Assembly (NCBI GenBank): GCA_016858145.1
Contig: JAEHOE010000126.1
Span: 248,001-312,000, forward strand
Direction of reading: 5' to 3'
DNA length: 64,000 bases
From: Edaphochlamys debaryana
Taxonomy: Eukaryota > Chlorophyta > Chlorophyceae > Chlamydomonadales
In this document: piece by piece, positions 45,044-57,400 of the stretch
Position numbering within the stretch: the stretch's first letter is position 1
Layout of the letters: each line of letters starts with the position of its first letter
Program-made: the position numbers and the translations under genes
Notes under the pieces: model-generated
The model's database searches: none
What the model was told of the DNA's origin: nothing
The model's input: only the letters and a program-made list of their open reading frames with translations

Positions 45044-48000
45044 TCACCCCGCCGCCGCATGCGCCCCGCCGCCCTCGGACGCACCGGCCGTCGCCGCCGT
45101 CGCCGCCGCCGTCGCGGCCGACCGGGCCCGCTTCTCCGCCCTCCGCGCCCTCCGCGCCTCCTTGGCCTTGGCCCGCCGCCGCCGCTCCGCCGCCGCCGCC
45201 TCCGCCGCCTTGAGCTGATCTGCCAGCATGGCAGCCCGAGTGCGCTCCCTCTCCGCCTCCATCTGCGCCTCCTCCCGCTGGGCCCGCTCGCTCTTTAGCT
45301 CCTCCTCAAACCGCGACCGCTCCCTCCGGAGCTCCTCCTCCCGCCGGGCCCGCTCGCTGCGCAGCTCCGCCTCCAGTCGCGACCGGTCCTGCCCCACCAG
45401 CTCAGCACGCGCCCCCGCCGCGGCCGCCAGCTTCCCCTCCGCCTCCGCCTTCGCCAGCGCCGCCGCCGCCCGCCGCCGCTCCTCCGCCAGCGCCGCCGTC
45501 AGGGACGCCGCCTTCCGCTGCGCCACCGCCGCCCGCTGCCGTTCTGCCGCCAGGGCTGCCCGCGCCGCCGCCAGCTCGGTCGCGGCGGTGGAGGCGGCGG
45601 AGCCGCCGGCAGGGGGGCAGGTTCTCTTGGACGACTCAGGCCCGGGCTCAGGCAGGGATGCGGTGGCAGCAGCAAAAGCAGCGGCGGCAGCGCGCGGAGC
45701 CGCCGGTGCCGCGAGCTGCACCCGCGCTGCAGGCGACGCTGGCGCCGGCGAGGCCTGCCCGAAGCCCTGCCCCGCCTCCACCTCCATGCGCCCCTCGGCC
45801 CCTCGCCCCGCCCCCGCCCCGGCCCCCGCCGCCTCCCCAGCGGCGTCGCGAGCGGCGCGCTCCCTCTGCCGCTGCCTCTTCCGGCGCCGCTCCGCCTCCT
45901 CGTCTCCCTCCGCTCCCTCCCCGCCGCCAGCCGGCGGCGGCGGCGCAGCTTCCGGCCCCGCGCCGCCGTCCGGCGCCGCCAGCCGCCGCTGCTCCAGCCG
46001 CCGCCGCTTCTCGCCCTGCCCGGGCGCCGCCGCCGCCGCCGCTGCCGCCCGCGCCGCTGGCCGCGGCACCGACGGCCCAGCCTCCCCACGCGACCCCGGC
46101 GTCACCGGCCCCGCCGGCCCCGCCGCCGCCGCTCCTACTCCGGTGGGGGCCGGGCAAAGGCCGTCGGCGCGGCTGGCTTTGCGCCGGTCCTCATCCGACG
46201 GAGCCACGTGCCTCCCCTCCGTCACCGAGTAGTACTTGTGCCTCTCCCGGCTTTCCCGGCCCTCCCGCTTGCCGCCGGCCCCAGCCCCGGCCGGCCGGGC
46301 GGCACCGGAAACTCCCGGCTTGGCCCCGCCCGGCGGGGCTGCTCCGGTGAGCTCCGCGGTGGCCGCCGCCGCGGCGCCGCCGCCGCTAGCATCGCTGCCG
46401 CCGCCACCACCGCCGCCGCCGCCGCGGGCCAGCAGCAGGGCCGCGAAGCTAAAGCTGTTGCTTGGCCGCGCGGCGGATGCCTCCCTTGGCGGCGCCGCGT
46501 GGCTGCCGCCGCCACCTCGCTGGCCGCCGCCGCCGCCGCCGCTGCCGCCCGCGTCCGCCGGCGCGCTGCCGGCGGCTGCTTGCGCCGCGCCGCCGCCGCC
46601 GGCACCCGCCCCGGCCTCCAGGAGAGCCTTGAAGGTGACGCGACCGCTGGCAGAGTCGTACACGAGGCCCCTGCGATGCGTACCGAGGGCGCAGTACACT
46701 TGCTGACCCTATCACGGAACATAAACAAACCAAGTAACAAACTTCCTGCAAGCTTCATGCAAACAATAACCCAGGCTGTATGTTGACGGCGGCTGTTGCC
46801 TCAGGGCCGGGGTCCTGGCGTCTCCGGCCTTAGGGCTTCCGCGGGACTCCCAGCCACGGGACCTGGCCCCGGCGAACGGCATGAAGACACTCCTGGATGC
46901 GGCGAGGTTGCTATGCGCTATGCGAGGACTGCATGGACACTCCTGGACCCTAGACCCCCGGACTGTGTTGGGCCGTGTCCGTGCCCCCATGCAGCTCCTG
47001 GGCCGCGGCTTCCGCTCGCGCCTCCGCAGTCCCCCATGCTCCCCGCCTCCAAACGCCACTCACCCCCCCCTCCCCCCGCCCCGTCTACAAACTCTACCTC
47101 GTCAAAGATCCCCCTCCCCGCCCCCCCTGGGCCCACCTGGCTCGTGTGACCACCGCCTCGGTGGGGACGCAGGAGCGGGCCCCTGCCGCCCCGCCCCGGC
47201 CCCCCTGGCTGCACTCCCGCACGTACGCCCCCACCTGGGGGGGGGCGGAGAGTGTGTGTGGGGGGGGGTGCGAGCAACAGAGGGCGGAGGGTTCCGGTTC
47301 CGAGCGGGCCCACGGCCCTGATCGCCTGCCACCTTTCAGTGCCCCCCACCCCCCGCCCCCGCCCCCACCTTTTGCGGCAGCTTGCCCGGCCCGTTGACCC
47401 TCCCCGCCCCACACACAGCCCGATTCAGCCAGAGTCTCGCTTCTTGCTCCTTTTTGGGTTCGCTTGAGCTTGACACAGGGTGCTTACGGTTTCCTCGTTG
47501 CCTAACACACCTTGTGGTTATTGCGCATTGATTCGAGCATCTACCCACACACCTTTTTCGGCAGCTCCCCCGGCCCGTTGACTGCCTCCAGGTAGGACCC
47601 GGCCGTGTGCCTCGGGTGCCCCGCCTTGCCGCCCCCGCAGAACCACACGCCCGCGTCGCGGAAGCCGGGCAGCAGCTGGCCGTGGGCCAGGGCGCAGGCG
47701 AGGTGGCAGCGCTTCAGGTTGCACCTGGGGGGGCGGGGCAGGCGGTGGGGAGATTCGGGGGGAGGAGGCGGTGACGCAAGGGTGATTGGCGTGCCTGCCG
47801 CGAGCCCACGTGTACGCCCCCCAACCCCCCACCCCCAACCCCCATCCCCCATCCCCCAATCCCCCAACCCCCAGGCCCCCTCACATGAACTCGAGCTTGC
47901 CGGGGGACACGGCGCCGCATCGCGACAGCTCCGCGGCGCTCCCCTCCCGCTTGCAGTAGACGCACTGGTGCACCACGAACCGGCTCCCCTCGCTGCACGG

Positions 48001-49353
48001 CGGCAGCCGCCGGCTCTGCAGCCCCCTGAACCGCGCCGCCGCCTCAGCGCCCGCGGCCCCGCCGCCGCCGGCAGTTCAAGCCGACGGCCCCGCCACCGCC
48101 GCCGTAAGCCCCGGCGCCGCCTCCGCCGCCGCCGCGGCGGCGGCCGCTGAGGCCCTGCTGCGCCGCCGCCGCCGCTTGCGGGCGCGCTTCGACCCCGCCG
48201 CCCCCTCCCGCGCCTCCTCCGCCGCGTGCTCCGCCTCCTCCTCGGCCCCCACCTGATAGTCCGCATCCCTACCCCCCCGCCCCTCGCTCCCCTCATCACT
48301 GCTGCCGCCCTCGCCATCCGCCGCCGCCTGGCGCCGGCCATGGGCCCGGACGCCCTCCTCGCCCTCCCCCTCCCCCTCCTCGGCTTCCTCATCGCTGGAA
48401 CTGGAGGGCACCGCCGGCCGCGCCGCGTGGACCGCATCGTCGCTCTCCTCCTGCTCCTCCTCCTCCTCCTCCTCCTCCGCCTCCTCCTCCTCCTCCTCCT
48501 CCTCCTGCTGCCCCTGTTGTCCCTGCCGCTGCGGCTGCTGCCCCGCCCGGCCGGGCCCCTCGTCCCCCGAGGAAGACGAGCCGTCGCTGTCCTCCGCAGC
48601 GGCGGCCGGCCTCCACCCTCGCCGCACCCCCGCCCCCACCCCTGCCCCTGCCCCCGCCCCTCCCCCCCGGGCGCCTGGTGGCGGACCCGCCTGGCCGCCG
48701 GCAGCGCTGCCGCCGCAGCCCGGCGGCGGCGCGGCGAGCCCCGTGACCCTGCGCCAACTGGCACCCGCACCCAGCCCTCCCCTCACGCCGGCCCTTCCTG
48801 GCACAGCAGCCTGGCCCGAGGCGGTGCCAAAGGTGAAGTCCGCCGCCACCGCGGCTGCCCCGACCGCCCCTGTCTTGGCGCCCGGTGCCATTGCTGCTCC
48901 CGCCCCTGCTCCGTCCGTGTGCGCCGCCCCCTGCGCCCCCTCGCCCCCTTCGTCGCTGCTGTCAGCGGCCAGATCCACACACTGGGGGGGGATAGAGGGA
49001 GTGGCAAGCAGCGAGGAGGATGGGAGGGGGCATGGCGTCATGGGAGCCGGACTGGATTCCATGTAGCAGTGCATTGCGGCTCCTCTCACCTGCTGCCCCC
49101 GTCCCCTGGTTCCGCCCGCTGCCCCGCACCACTGTCACGGCTTCAACCCGGGCAGTCCAACCCCCTAGCCCCCCCATCCCTGTCCCAGTTGCTCAACCCA
49201 CAGTCCCGCAGCCCGCCCCCCGCCCCCCCCCCCCACCTCCGCTGGCCGCTGCTCCTGCGCCTGCTGCAGCCGTAGACGGCTGGCGGAGCGCGTCAGCGGC
49301 CCCTTGCGGCGGGGGCCGCGGGCCTCCCGCTTGGGCTCATTGAGGGTCGGCAT
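45044..49353 (-). CDS. Low-complexity probable nuclear protein with Cys/His module and C-terminal coiled coil; model has an in-frame TGA
   Basis: Four exons on the minus strand: 49353-49237, 48981-47885, 47724-47553, 46702-45044. The frame is continuous across every splice, giving about 1014 codons, but TGA occurs in frame at 48078-48076 (about codon 341). The N-terminus is basic (KREARGPRRKG). Exon 2 carries long Glu and Ser/Asp acidic runs, then a Lys/Arg block typical of nuclear proteins. A compact Cys/His cluster follows (CVYC, C-x-V-S-P, MCNLKRCHLAC, WFCGGG), which could bind zinc in a PHD-like way, then QVYCALGTHRRGLVYD. The last exon is Gly/Ala/Pro-rich with basic blocks and ends in a 130-residue Arg/Glu/Ala coiled coil. 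I do not recognise the family; a chromatin or RNA role is only a guess. An 81-nt intron (48096-48016, GTGGCG...CTGCAG) would remove the TGA and keep frame, but it has no pyrimidine tract. A sequencing error or true truncation are alternatives. Confidence 0.6.
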
Positions 49354-50055
49354 GGGGGCCGGAGGTAGCGGAGGACGCGCCTGTGTCGGGGCCTGAGCCT
49401 GCCTGTCGGAGCGGCCAGGGGCGACGCAGCGGGTGCGGCACGGCTTAAGCGACCCCCGACCGATGCCTTCTTAGATGCTGCATGGACATCGGGCGTTGCA
49501 GGCTTGCCGGCCACGCACCGCAACGGTGACACCGCGCAATGCTCGGGTGCGCGGGCGGGCTCTCCTTGCGTCGCGCTGCCGAGCCCGCGAGCCTGAGGCT
49601 CGCCGGCTTGGGGAACAAAGACGCCCAGACACAGGAGCTGCAACCTGGTGCTTCGCGAGCCCGCGCGCAAAGTGGGTCCAGACGGGCGCGCGCACTTGCA
49701 GAAGAACCCTCGTTCAATAGACACCTGGGCTACTTCTGGCAGTGAGCGCTCTTTGTGGTGCACGCTGAGGCAAATGCGCTCACGCAGCAAGGCCTTGCGT
49801 TGGACCAAAGCACGCTGCCGTGCTGGCCCAACCGCCCGCAGCCCCCTCCCTCCCCCCTCGCTGTCAGCGCAGTCCCTAGCGCTCCCGTGCTTCTCCCCGT
49901 TGCTCTCATGTTTACCACAAGCAAACCCACACTAGCGCCAGCCAAGCCTGCGGTGCGATTCCGGCTCCGAGATGGGTTTTGGCGGCAAAGGTCGCAGCCT
50001 TATAGCCCCCACGCCTCACTCTGCCTTATGCTAGCTAGCTCGACACACTGTCAAG
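49354..50055. promoter_or_regulatory. Divergent promoter interval between the 45-49 kb gene and the SDR gene
   Basis: About 700 bp separate two start codons facing away from each other. A TATAG sequence at 50001-50005 is about 50 bp before the SDR start and could be a weak TATA element. No exon is visible here. Confidence 0.45.
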
Positions 50056-53000
50056 ATGTGGTACTACTTATTCTGCCTCCTGTTCGTGCCCAGCTTCTTG
50101 ACCTACATCGTCCAGCATCTCATCTGCTCGGTGTTCTTCAAGACTCAGAACCTCAAGCGCCGTTACAATGCCGACTGGGCGCTTGTCACTGGAGCTAGCT
50201 CGGGTGCGGCTCGCCGGCCGTCTTGTTTCGCGCCCGATCGGCTGTGTAGCCGTTTCACGGCTGCGTACTCGGCGGCTCTGTGTCGCTGAGTAGAGTGTAG
50301 CTGAGCCCTACATCCTAAAGCAATCTTCGTCGCCCGCGGCCCTTTCGGACAGGCATCGGCAAGTCGATTGCGACTCGTCTGGCGCGGCAGGGCCTTAACG
50401 TGGTGCTGGTGGCGCTAGGCGACCAGCTTCTGGATACGACCTTTGAGGAGCTCAAGGCGGCGTACCCCAAGTGCCAGTTCCGCAAGGTGCTCTCGGGGCG
50501 GCGGGAACTGGGGGCGGGCAGGGCGCGGGGGGACTCGCAGGGTGTCAGGTGCCGGCGGGTTCCTGCCGCTCACCAGGACTCTCGGGCAACGCCGTGCCTT
50601 CCCACGGGCGCCCATCCGGGTCCGTTCATCACTACACGCATAGGGCACTGGGGTCTTTCGCCCTTGCTCGCGACGCCCTTGTGCATGTGGCTGTGCGAAT
50701 GGGCCCGTTGCCATTGCCGGCATCACAACCCACGCCTGCGCCCACACCCGCCCGCACCCGACCTCCCATACCCCCCTCCCCCACCAGGTCCCCGCCGACC
50801 TGGGCGGTGACGCCTACCTGGCGCCCATCGTGGAGGCAACCAAGGACATCAAAGTGCAGGTGGGGGCGGGGGTGGGGGTGGAGGGGGGGGGTGGGGGTAG
50901 TACTCTGAGATTTCAGTCACGGGGAGCCAGCAGCGTAGGGGGTTTTGGAATTGACAGGGGATTGGGAGGAGGGGGACCCTCGGGGGGGATCCCTGGGTTG
51001 AGACTAGGGTGCTGGTGGGGGAGGGCGGGAAAGGGGACGGGGCGGGTGCGGGGACGGGGTGAGGGTGCAGGCCACAAGGACCGTCCCGCTGCTCACGCCC
51101 CGCCGCTGCCTCCGCTTCCCTCCCACCCCCGGGCAGATCATCTTCTGCAACGCGGGCTACATGCTAACGGGCTTCTTCCACACGCGGTGGGTGGGGCGTG
51201 CCGCGGTGGAGGGGCAGAGGGCTGCGCGGCGGCGGTTCATCGCAGCGTTTTAGCGAGGGTGGGGGGGGCTCTCCTTCCGCGTTATGGCGATCGCATGGCT
51301 TAGGTCGGGTGCGGTCAGTGCGCTTTGCGGGCCCGCCTGCTTTGCGTCCCTCCATGCGTACATGTCGGGTTGGGTACATGCTAGCGATGCATGCTGTGCC
51401 GAAACCCGATAACCCCAATGGCGTGCTCAACCCCGCACCCGCCCTCCGCTCGCCCCCCCCCAGGCCCCTGGACGCCCTCATGGCCAACATCAACTGCAAC
51501 GCCGTCAGTGCCGTACAGATCACGCACCACTTCGTGCGCGCCATGGTGGGCGGGATCGGGGAAGGCGGGCTGGGCACCAGGCGTCACGTGGAGCGTACGG
51601 CAGATCTTGGTTGGCGGGAGACGAGCCCCGAAACCTGCAGGGTGCCGGTGGCTCATGGGCTGAGCCCCTCCGCACCACCCCTCCCCCCCCGTTTCCTTCC
51701 CCCCCAGATCGCCTCCGGCCTCAAGGGCTGCGTCGTCTTCACCTCGTCCGCCGCCGCCGCCATTCCCTCGCCCTTCTCCGTGCAGGTGGGGGGGCAGGGG
51801 GGTGGGGTGGGGTGCGGTCGCGCGGCGCCGAGGTGCACCACCACCACCAGCGAGGTGGTGCTGACAGTGCACTCCACTGTGAGCTGTGCTCCCCACCTTA
51901 ACCCCCCCTCTCCCCCCTCCTTTTGCTTGGGAAATGCCGCCTTCCCCCTCCCCCCAGTACGCCGCCACCAAGTCCTTCATCTCGGTGTTTGGCGCCTCCC
52001 TGGCGCCCGAGGTGAAGCCGCACGGCATAGACGTGCTGGTCTTCCACCCCTCGCCCGTTGCGTCCAGGTGGGGGGGGGGGGAGGGGGAGGGAAGGGGGCT
52101 GGGGCTTCTCCACGCCTTATGTTGCACCGCCCCCGCAAGCGCGCTGCACCTTCCCCCCTCCTACCCTCTTCCCCCCCTTCCCCCCTCCCCCCCAGGTTCT
52201 ACGACAAGGCCCACAAGCTGGATGCGCTGGACTTCTTCAAGCGCTTCGCAGTGCACCCGGACCAGGTGGGGGGGTAGGGGGGGGGTAACTGAAGGGGAGG
52301 GGGGGAGGGGGAGGGGGGTAAGGGGGAGAGAGGCCAGGAGGGGTAAAGGGGAATGAGGCTGCGGGGACCCCGGCAGGGGGGGGAGGCCAGTCGGGCGAAG
52401 CCATCCAGGCTTGGTTGTACGGGGACTTGACGCGTTGCCTCGGGGGACGACCTGCGGCCGGTGAAGCCATCCCACCTGCCCATCTCCCCCCCAACTTCCT
52501 TTCCCCCTTCCTCCCCCTCACCCCCAGTCCCCCCCCTTCCTCCCCCTCACCCCCAGTCCCCCCTCTTCCTCCCCCTCACCACCCCTCCCCCTCTACCCCC
52601 CAGCTCCCCGACACCGTCTTTGCCTCCATCGGCCGCACCGTGTGGCGGGACGTGGGCCCCACCGCCCTGGCCTTCCGCTTCGTGGTCAAGGTGGGGCCTG
52701 CCGCAGTAACGGGGCCGAGGGGGAGGGGTCCGGAGGCGTGACGGGGTGGGTGGGGGGAGGGGGGCCACGGTCCCTGCCCATGGGACCAGGCGGGGCCACC
52801 GGCGTGTTTGTCGGGGGGGGGGGCAGGGCCCCTGCCATGGTGCACTGGGCGTTGCCGCGTGCTGGCATGGACCGGTGTTAGCGCGGGCTCGCACACCGAT
52901 ACTGTAGACGCTATAGACAGATAGGTTGGCGCCGGCTCACGCCCCGCGTGATCCCATGCGAGGGGGGCTCGCTGGCTGCCGCTACCCCTCTCCTCTCCGG

Positions 53001-53244
53001 ATCCCACCTCGTCAAAGATCATCGCACCTGACCTCCCCCCACACCTGACCCCCTCCCCCCCCCCCCCACCCACCACTGACCGCCCCCCCGTGAACCCCCC
53101 CCCCTTACACAGATCGTGGACTACAACTTCCTGGCAACCGTCATCGCCGCATTCGGACGCTTCATGCCCGACTTCAAGCGCGCAGCCGCGGCCGACGCGG
53201 CACCGGGCGGCAGCGGCGCGGGCGGCGCCAAGAAGGGGCAGTAG
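50056..53244 (+). CDS. ER short-chain dehydrogenase/reductase, 3-ketoacyl-CoA reductase / 17-beta-HSD type
   Basis: Ten exons, 320 aa: 50056-50203, 50353-50486, 50788-50859, 51137-51186, 51464-51545, 51708-51785, 51958-52067, 52196-52265, 52604-52690, 53113-53244 (TAG). An N-terminal hydrophobic anchor (WYYLFCLLFVPSFLTYIV) precedes the Rossmann motif VTGASSGIGK. The NAG motif reads CNAG; the catalytic Asn (NCNAVS), Ser (VVFTSS, near residue 175) and YAATK (Tyr near 189) are all present, so the enzyme should be active with NADP(H). The protein ends in KKGQ, a KKxx ER-retrieval signal. Length and layout fit the beta-ketoacyl-CoA reductase of very-long-chain fatty-acid elongation or a steroid/sphingoid-type dehydrogenase; sequence alone does not separate these. 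Two introns flanking the 52196 exon are rich in G and C runs; one holds a 29-bp tandem repeat. Confidence 0.9.
52503..52590 (+). repeat. 29-bp tandem repeat (about three copies) upstream of an SDR acceptor
   Basis: The unit, containing CTTCCTCCCCCTCACCCCCA, recurs with a 29-bp period. The first two copies end in CCCCCAG|T and are potential cryptic acceptors. The third copy is changed just before the real acceptor at 52603. Confidence 0.85.
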
Positions 53245-54449
53245 CGGGCGCCCAAGCCTTGCGCTGGGGAGTACGGGTCGAGTACGGGCCGGAGCCCGAG
53301 CCGCAGAGGACGGGGCCGTGGTGGCGTGTGGCGGCGTGCGCTGGATGCGCGGGCCAGCGAGGGCCTTCGGGGTGCGTGGTGCTGCGAGGCTGGACCGGCC
53401 GGGGCGCTGGGCCGGCGGTGGGACGATGGACAACGCTCCGCAAGGGGCCGCACTGAGGAGGCCAGGCAGCCATAGGCCATGCAGCGGCCTCGAGGCTCCT
53501 GTGCGGCTGCCTGCAGGCGCTGGCGCTGGGGGGCGGAGCTTGGGCGTGCGCGTTGCAGGTCCTGGGGGGCGGGGAGCTGCCCGTGGGTGGGTGGGGCGTG
53601 TAAGCGCTGCAGCCCGCGTTGGCGGCGAGTCGAAGGAGGTGGAGGCGCGCCGTTTGGTTGGAGCGTAGACGTAGAGGTCGCGCTGGGATCCGGACACGGG
53701 GTCGGGCCGTCATGCTGCTCATGCAATAGGAGCAGGGGCCTGTGGAGGGCATCGGCTCTGCAGGGAGCGGAGCTAGGCTGGCTTAGCTAAGCTGGGGTGG
53801 GGGGCGGGGGCACGAGCTGGGGTGTGGCCTGAAGGGGCGGCTGGTGCCCCTGGTGGCTTCGAGGCGCCTGCATGCTGAGTGTCGTGGCGGGGCGAGGGCG
53901 GAGAGCGTGGGAGGGAATTGTCTCCCGTGGGGGTACTTCAGGTCTTGAGGTTGGTCATACAGGCGTGTCGTGATTTGCGGGTTACCCGTGACCACGTGTT
54001 GCTGGATTGGAGGAGACGGGATGGCCCCAACAGAGCTGACTGGGGGCGCGAGGCGGCGTGGACGGGAGGGCGACGGCGGGTGGCCTGGGTCGGACTCCGG
54101 AACGCGGTAATGTTCGTATCAGCACGTCTTCACAAACCGGAGACCACATGTAAATGCTGCTCGTTGTGACGTCGACTCAGGTTCGTCACACCTCAAGCTG
54201 AAACCCGCGCCAGCCGGCACGCTTCGCGGGCTTCGGCCAACTTACCGCGGGCCCAGGCCTCCAACACAAGCCCCGCCTTCGTTAAGAACCTGCGAAGTCT
54301 GTTTCTCTTGCGTGCGCTGCGGTTCGAGAGAGAGCGGGTAGCGCGTTGGGCCCAGCCACCCCGCGGGGCCCGCTTAAACCGATCCCTCACGCCAGAGTTC
54401 TCAGTAACTTGCGCCTTTCTTGCGCTGATAGCTATATACACGTGACGCC
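53245..54449. other. Intergenic region, SDR 3' flank and promoter of the 54-63 kb gene
   Basis: No exon or RNA gene is visible. TATATA at 54433-54438 lies only 12 bp before the chosen ATG at 54450, too close to serve as a conventional TATA box for that start. Confidence 0.5.
53599..53603 (+). terminator. Candidate TGTAA polyadenylation signal for the SDR gene
   Basis: TGTAA lies 355 nt after the SDR stop. A second TGTAA is at 54149-54153. Positional inference. Confidence 0.4.
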
Positions 54450-57400
54450 ATGCGGCCTCCGGGCGCCTGGCTTATAGGCCTGCTTGCAGCATGCATCGTC
54501 GCCGAAGCAACCGCGCATGGATGGGCTGCTCATACCGATTGCGGAGACGCGGCGTGTGACCGGAAAGGTCGCTGCTCAGCTGCGGACGGGAGCCTCGTTC
54601 GGTGCAGGTAAGCCGGGGTGAATTGAGTCAATTCGGCTCCCTCCGCAGGGCCCGCGGCGAACACCACAGATGAATCAGTCTCATGGCCGGATGCGCGGCA
54701 AGCAGCTGCGTAGCACGTGGCGGGTTCAGCTGGAGCCCAGTCAGTCACCCGCGTGCCTGCCGCCCCATCCCCCGCGGCCCTATCCGCGCCCTTGCTCAAG
54801 CACGCCCTGCCCTGCCCCTACTTCGCACCGCCCGGCACTCCTTCCGCAGACGCCTCCGGCGCTCGATGCTGCAGAGTGAATCGGATCGGTGCCCGATGGA
54901 CGGCCTGGGCGTGGTCATGTACTACAACATGACCACCAACCCGCTCTTCCAGGCCGCCCTGCCCATTGCCGCGGCCTCGGGCAACCTCCTGCTGGCGGCC
55001 CCCGGGGTGCTGCAGTGGTACGCCACCCGCTGGGACGCGGTGGCGCGGCCCCTCATCGGTGCGCCCCGGGCGGACAGGAGCGAGGGGTCCCGTGCGGGAC
55101 CGTGGCGCGTGGGCGGGCTTGCCCGTTTGCCCAGCGCACCCTCCGCGCGGCGGCATTCCTCCATGCCCAGACCTAGCTCTGCTGACCCTCCCCGCCCCCC
55201 CCCCCTGCCCCCCGCCCTGCCCGCAGCCACTGTCATGTGCTCCTCCCAGCCCCTGGCCCCCGGGCTGGCGGACGCAGCGCTGTCCTTCATACGGCGCCTG
55301 CTGCTGCCGCCGGTGCAGGTGCGGTCGCTCCTTACCTCCCCACCCCCCCATGCGCCCCCCGCCTAAACCGCTTCGGGCTGCTCGGCTTCACTCGGCATGG
55401 CCCTTGCCTGCCCGCTGCAACCCCGCGCCCCTCGTGTACCGGTACCTCGCTTCGGCCCATGAAGCTCGTTGGAGTCCCAGGCGCCACCTTGCCTCTGCCT
55501 AACCAGGGGCAGCCCTCCCAACCTCCCACCCCGGCAGACCCCTGGCGTGCCCCTGGTGACCTCTAACCCCGCCCCCCTGCTTTCCAACCTATCCAAACAT
55601 CGTCCTAATGCCCCAGACACCAGAGGCGACCCGGCCCCCGGACCCCTGGCGTGCGCTTGCTGATCCCTGGTAGTACCCCACCCCACCCCATCCCCCGCCC
55701 CTGCCCCCCTTCCCCCCCCCTCCCCCCCTGCCCCTCCAGGCTATCCTGGCGGGGCCCCTGGGCGGCTTCACGCAGGAGCTCTTCGCGTCCATGGGCGTAG
55801 ACAGCAAGTGAGCCGGGGGCAGGGGGGGGTAGGGGCTAGGGGGTTCCCGTGAAGGAGCCGAGGAAACCCCAGGGTGCGCCCAGGGGACGGCGAGCCCCGG
55901 CAAGGCGTGGGACGCAGCGGTTGGCTCTGACCCGGGATGCCCAGAGGTTTTCCACAGTTGCGCCCTTGCCGTTCCCCCTTCCTTTTGGCCGACATCCCGT
56001 CCCTCTGCTCCCTCCACCCTACCCTTTCCCCCCTCTCCCTCACAGCATCTTGGCCAGCTACCTCACCCGGGCCAACCTGGAACAGGTGGTGTCGCAGTTT
56101 CAGATGCTCGTCCAACTCAGCGCCGCCTTTGGCCCTTCATCTGGCGATGATGACTCATCGGACTGGGGTGACGACACGTCGGACTGGAATAACCGCCGGG
56201 CGCTGACCGCCCTCGTGGCGGGCATGATGCCGGTGCCACGTCACCAGGTGCTACAGCTGGCGGCGGAGCTGGATCGCGCGCTACAGCCGGTGTGGAAGCT
56301 GGCGGATCTGGCGGGGAGCTGGCGGCGGCGGCTGGGCGACTCCGACGCCGACCCAGATGGGGATCAGGATCAGGATCCAGGAACCCTGGCGGACCAGATG
56401 TCGGACCTGATCGACAGCCTCAGCGGCGTGTCGGACGGGGACCCCTCGGCTGACGGCGCGTCGGATCTCGGGGATCAGGTTTCGGATCTCATCGACACCA
56501 TCAGCGATTCCGACCTCGATGACGTCACGGATGCGGCCGATTACGCTCGTGAGTGTACGGCGCCGGGGGCATGTGTTGAGAGGCCAAGGGCCAAGGGAGC
56601 GGCAGGAGGGTGGGCAAGGTCGGGAAGCAGGGACAGACCTTGATACGGGGATCCAGGGGGCGCTTCCCTTGTACGGTGCAGGGGTGGTACGGGGTAGCTG
56701 CTTGCCTTGCCGGTGAGAAGCGATTATGGGGAGGGAGTACGGAGGGTTGGGGAGCTGCGTTGCTTGAGTGCATGGCGAGCCCAGGCGCTCAAGGGGGGCT
56801 GCAGGGGTGAGTCAAGCACGCGTCCAGGCGAGGGACGGGCGCCTCCAGCAGGGGCCGCGGACGGACTGAGCGCGAGCCTTGATCACATCATAACCGGCCT
56901 GTACCCCCCCTCCCCAGCCCATCCTCTCGAAGTGCTGATGTTTTTCTCAGGCCTAAAAACATTCCCACTCCTCACCCTTACCCCCCAGTGACCGCCGGCG
57001 AGGAGGGCGTGCTGCCCATCGTGTACGACATCGCCCGCGCCGTGCTGCGTGCTGCGCTGGGGGAGCTGCCCGCGCCGCCCCCCGCGGAGCCGCAGGCCCC
57101 CGCCGCCGCGGCCTACGAGGCGGACATGATGGCCATGACGGAGGGGGAGCGGGCGTCGTTCCAGGCGGCACTGACCAGGTGGGGGGCCAGGGGAAGAGGG
57201 GGGGCGGTGGAGGCGGGATTGACGTCCATGTCCATGAGCCCGGAGGAGAGGGCGTGCTCCCAGGCGGCACTGGTCAGGTGGGGATAGCGCGCGGAGGTAG
57301 CGAGGGACTGAGGCTACCGAGGCAGGGTCTAGGGTCGAGGCTAGGAGGCGGTGGCTAATGATGGACCCCTCCAACTCCATTGCCTTTCACACCACCTCCA

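Noticed and set aside
45228..46232. 334-codon plus-strand ORF
   Set aside because: It is the antisense shadow of the Ala/Arg/Glu-rich coding exon on the minus strand.
48076..48078. TGA as a selenocysteine codon
   Set aside because: The context is a low-complexity Gly/Ala stretch with no redox-type motif and no visible selenocysteine-insertion element; an intron, error or true stop is simpler.
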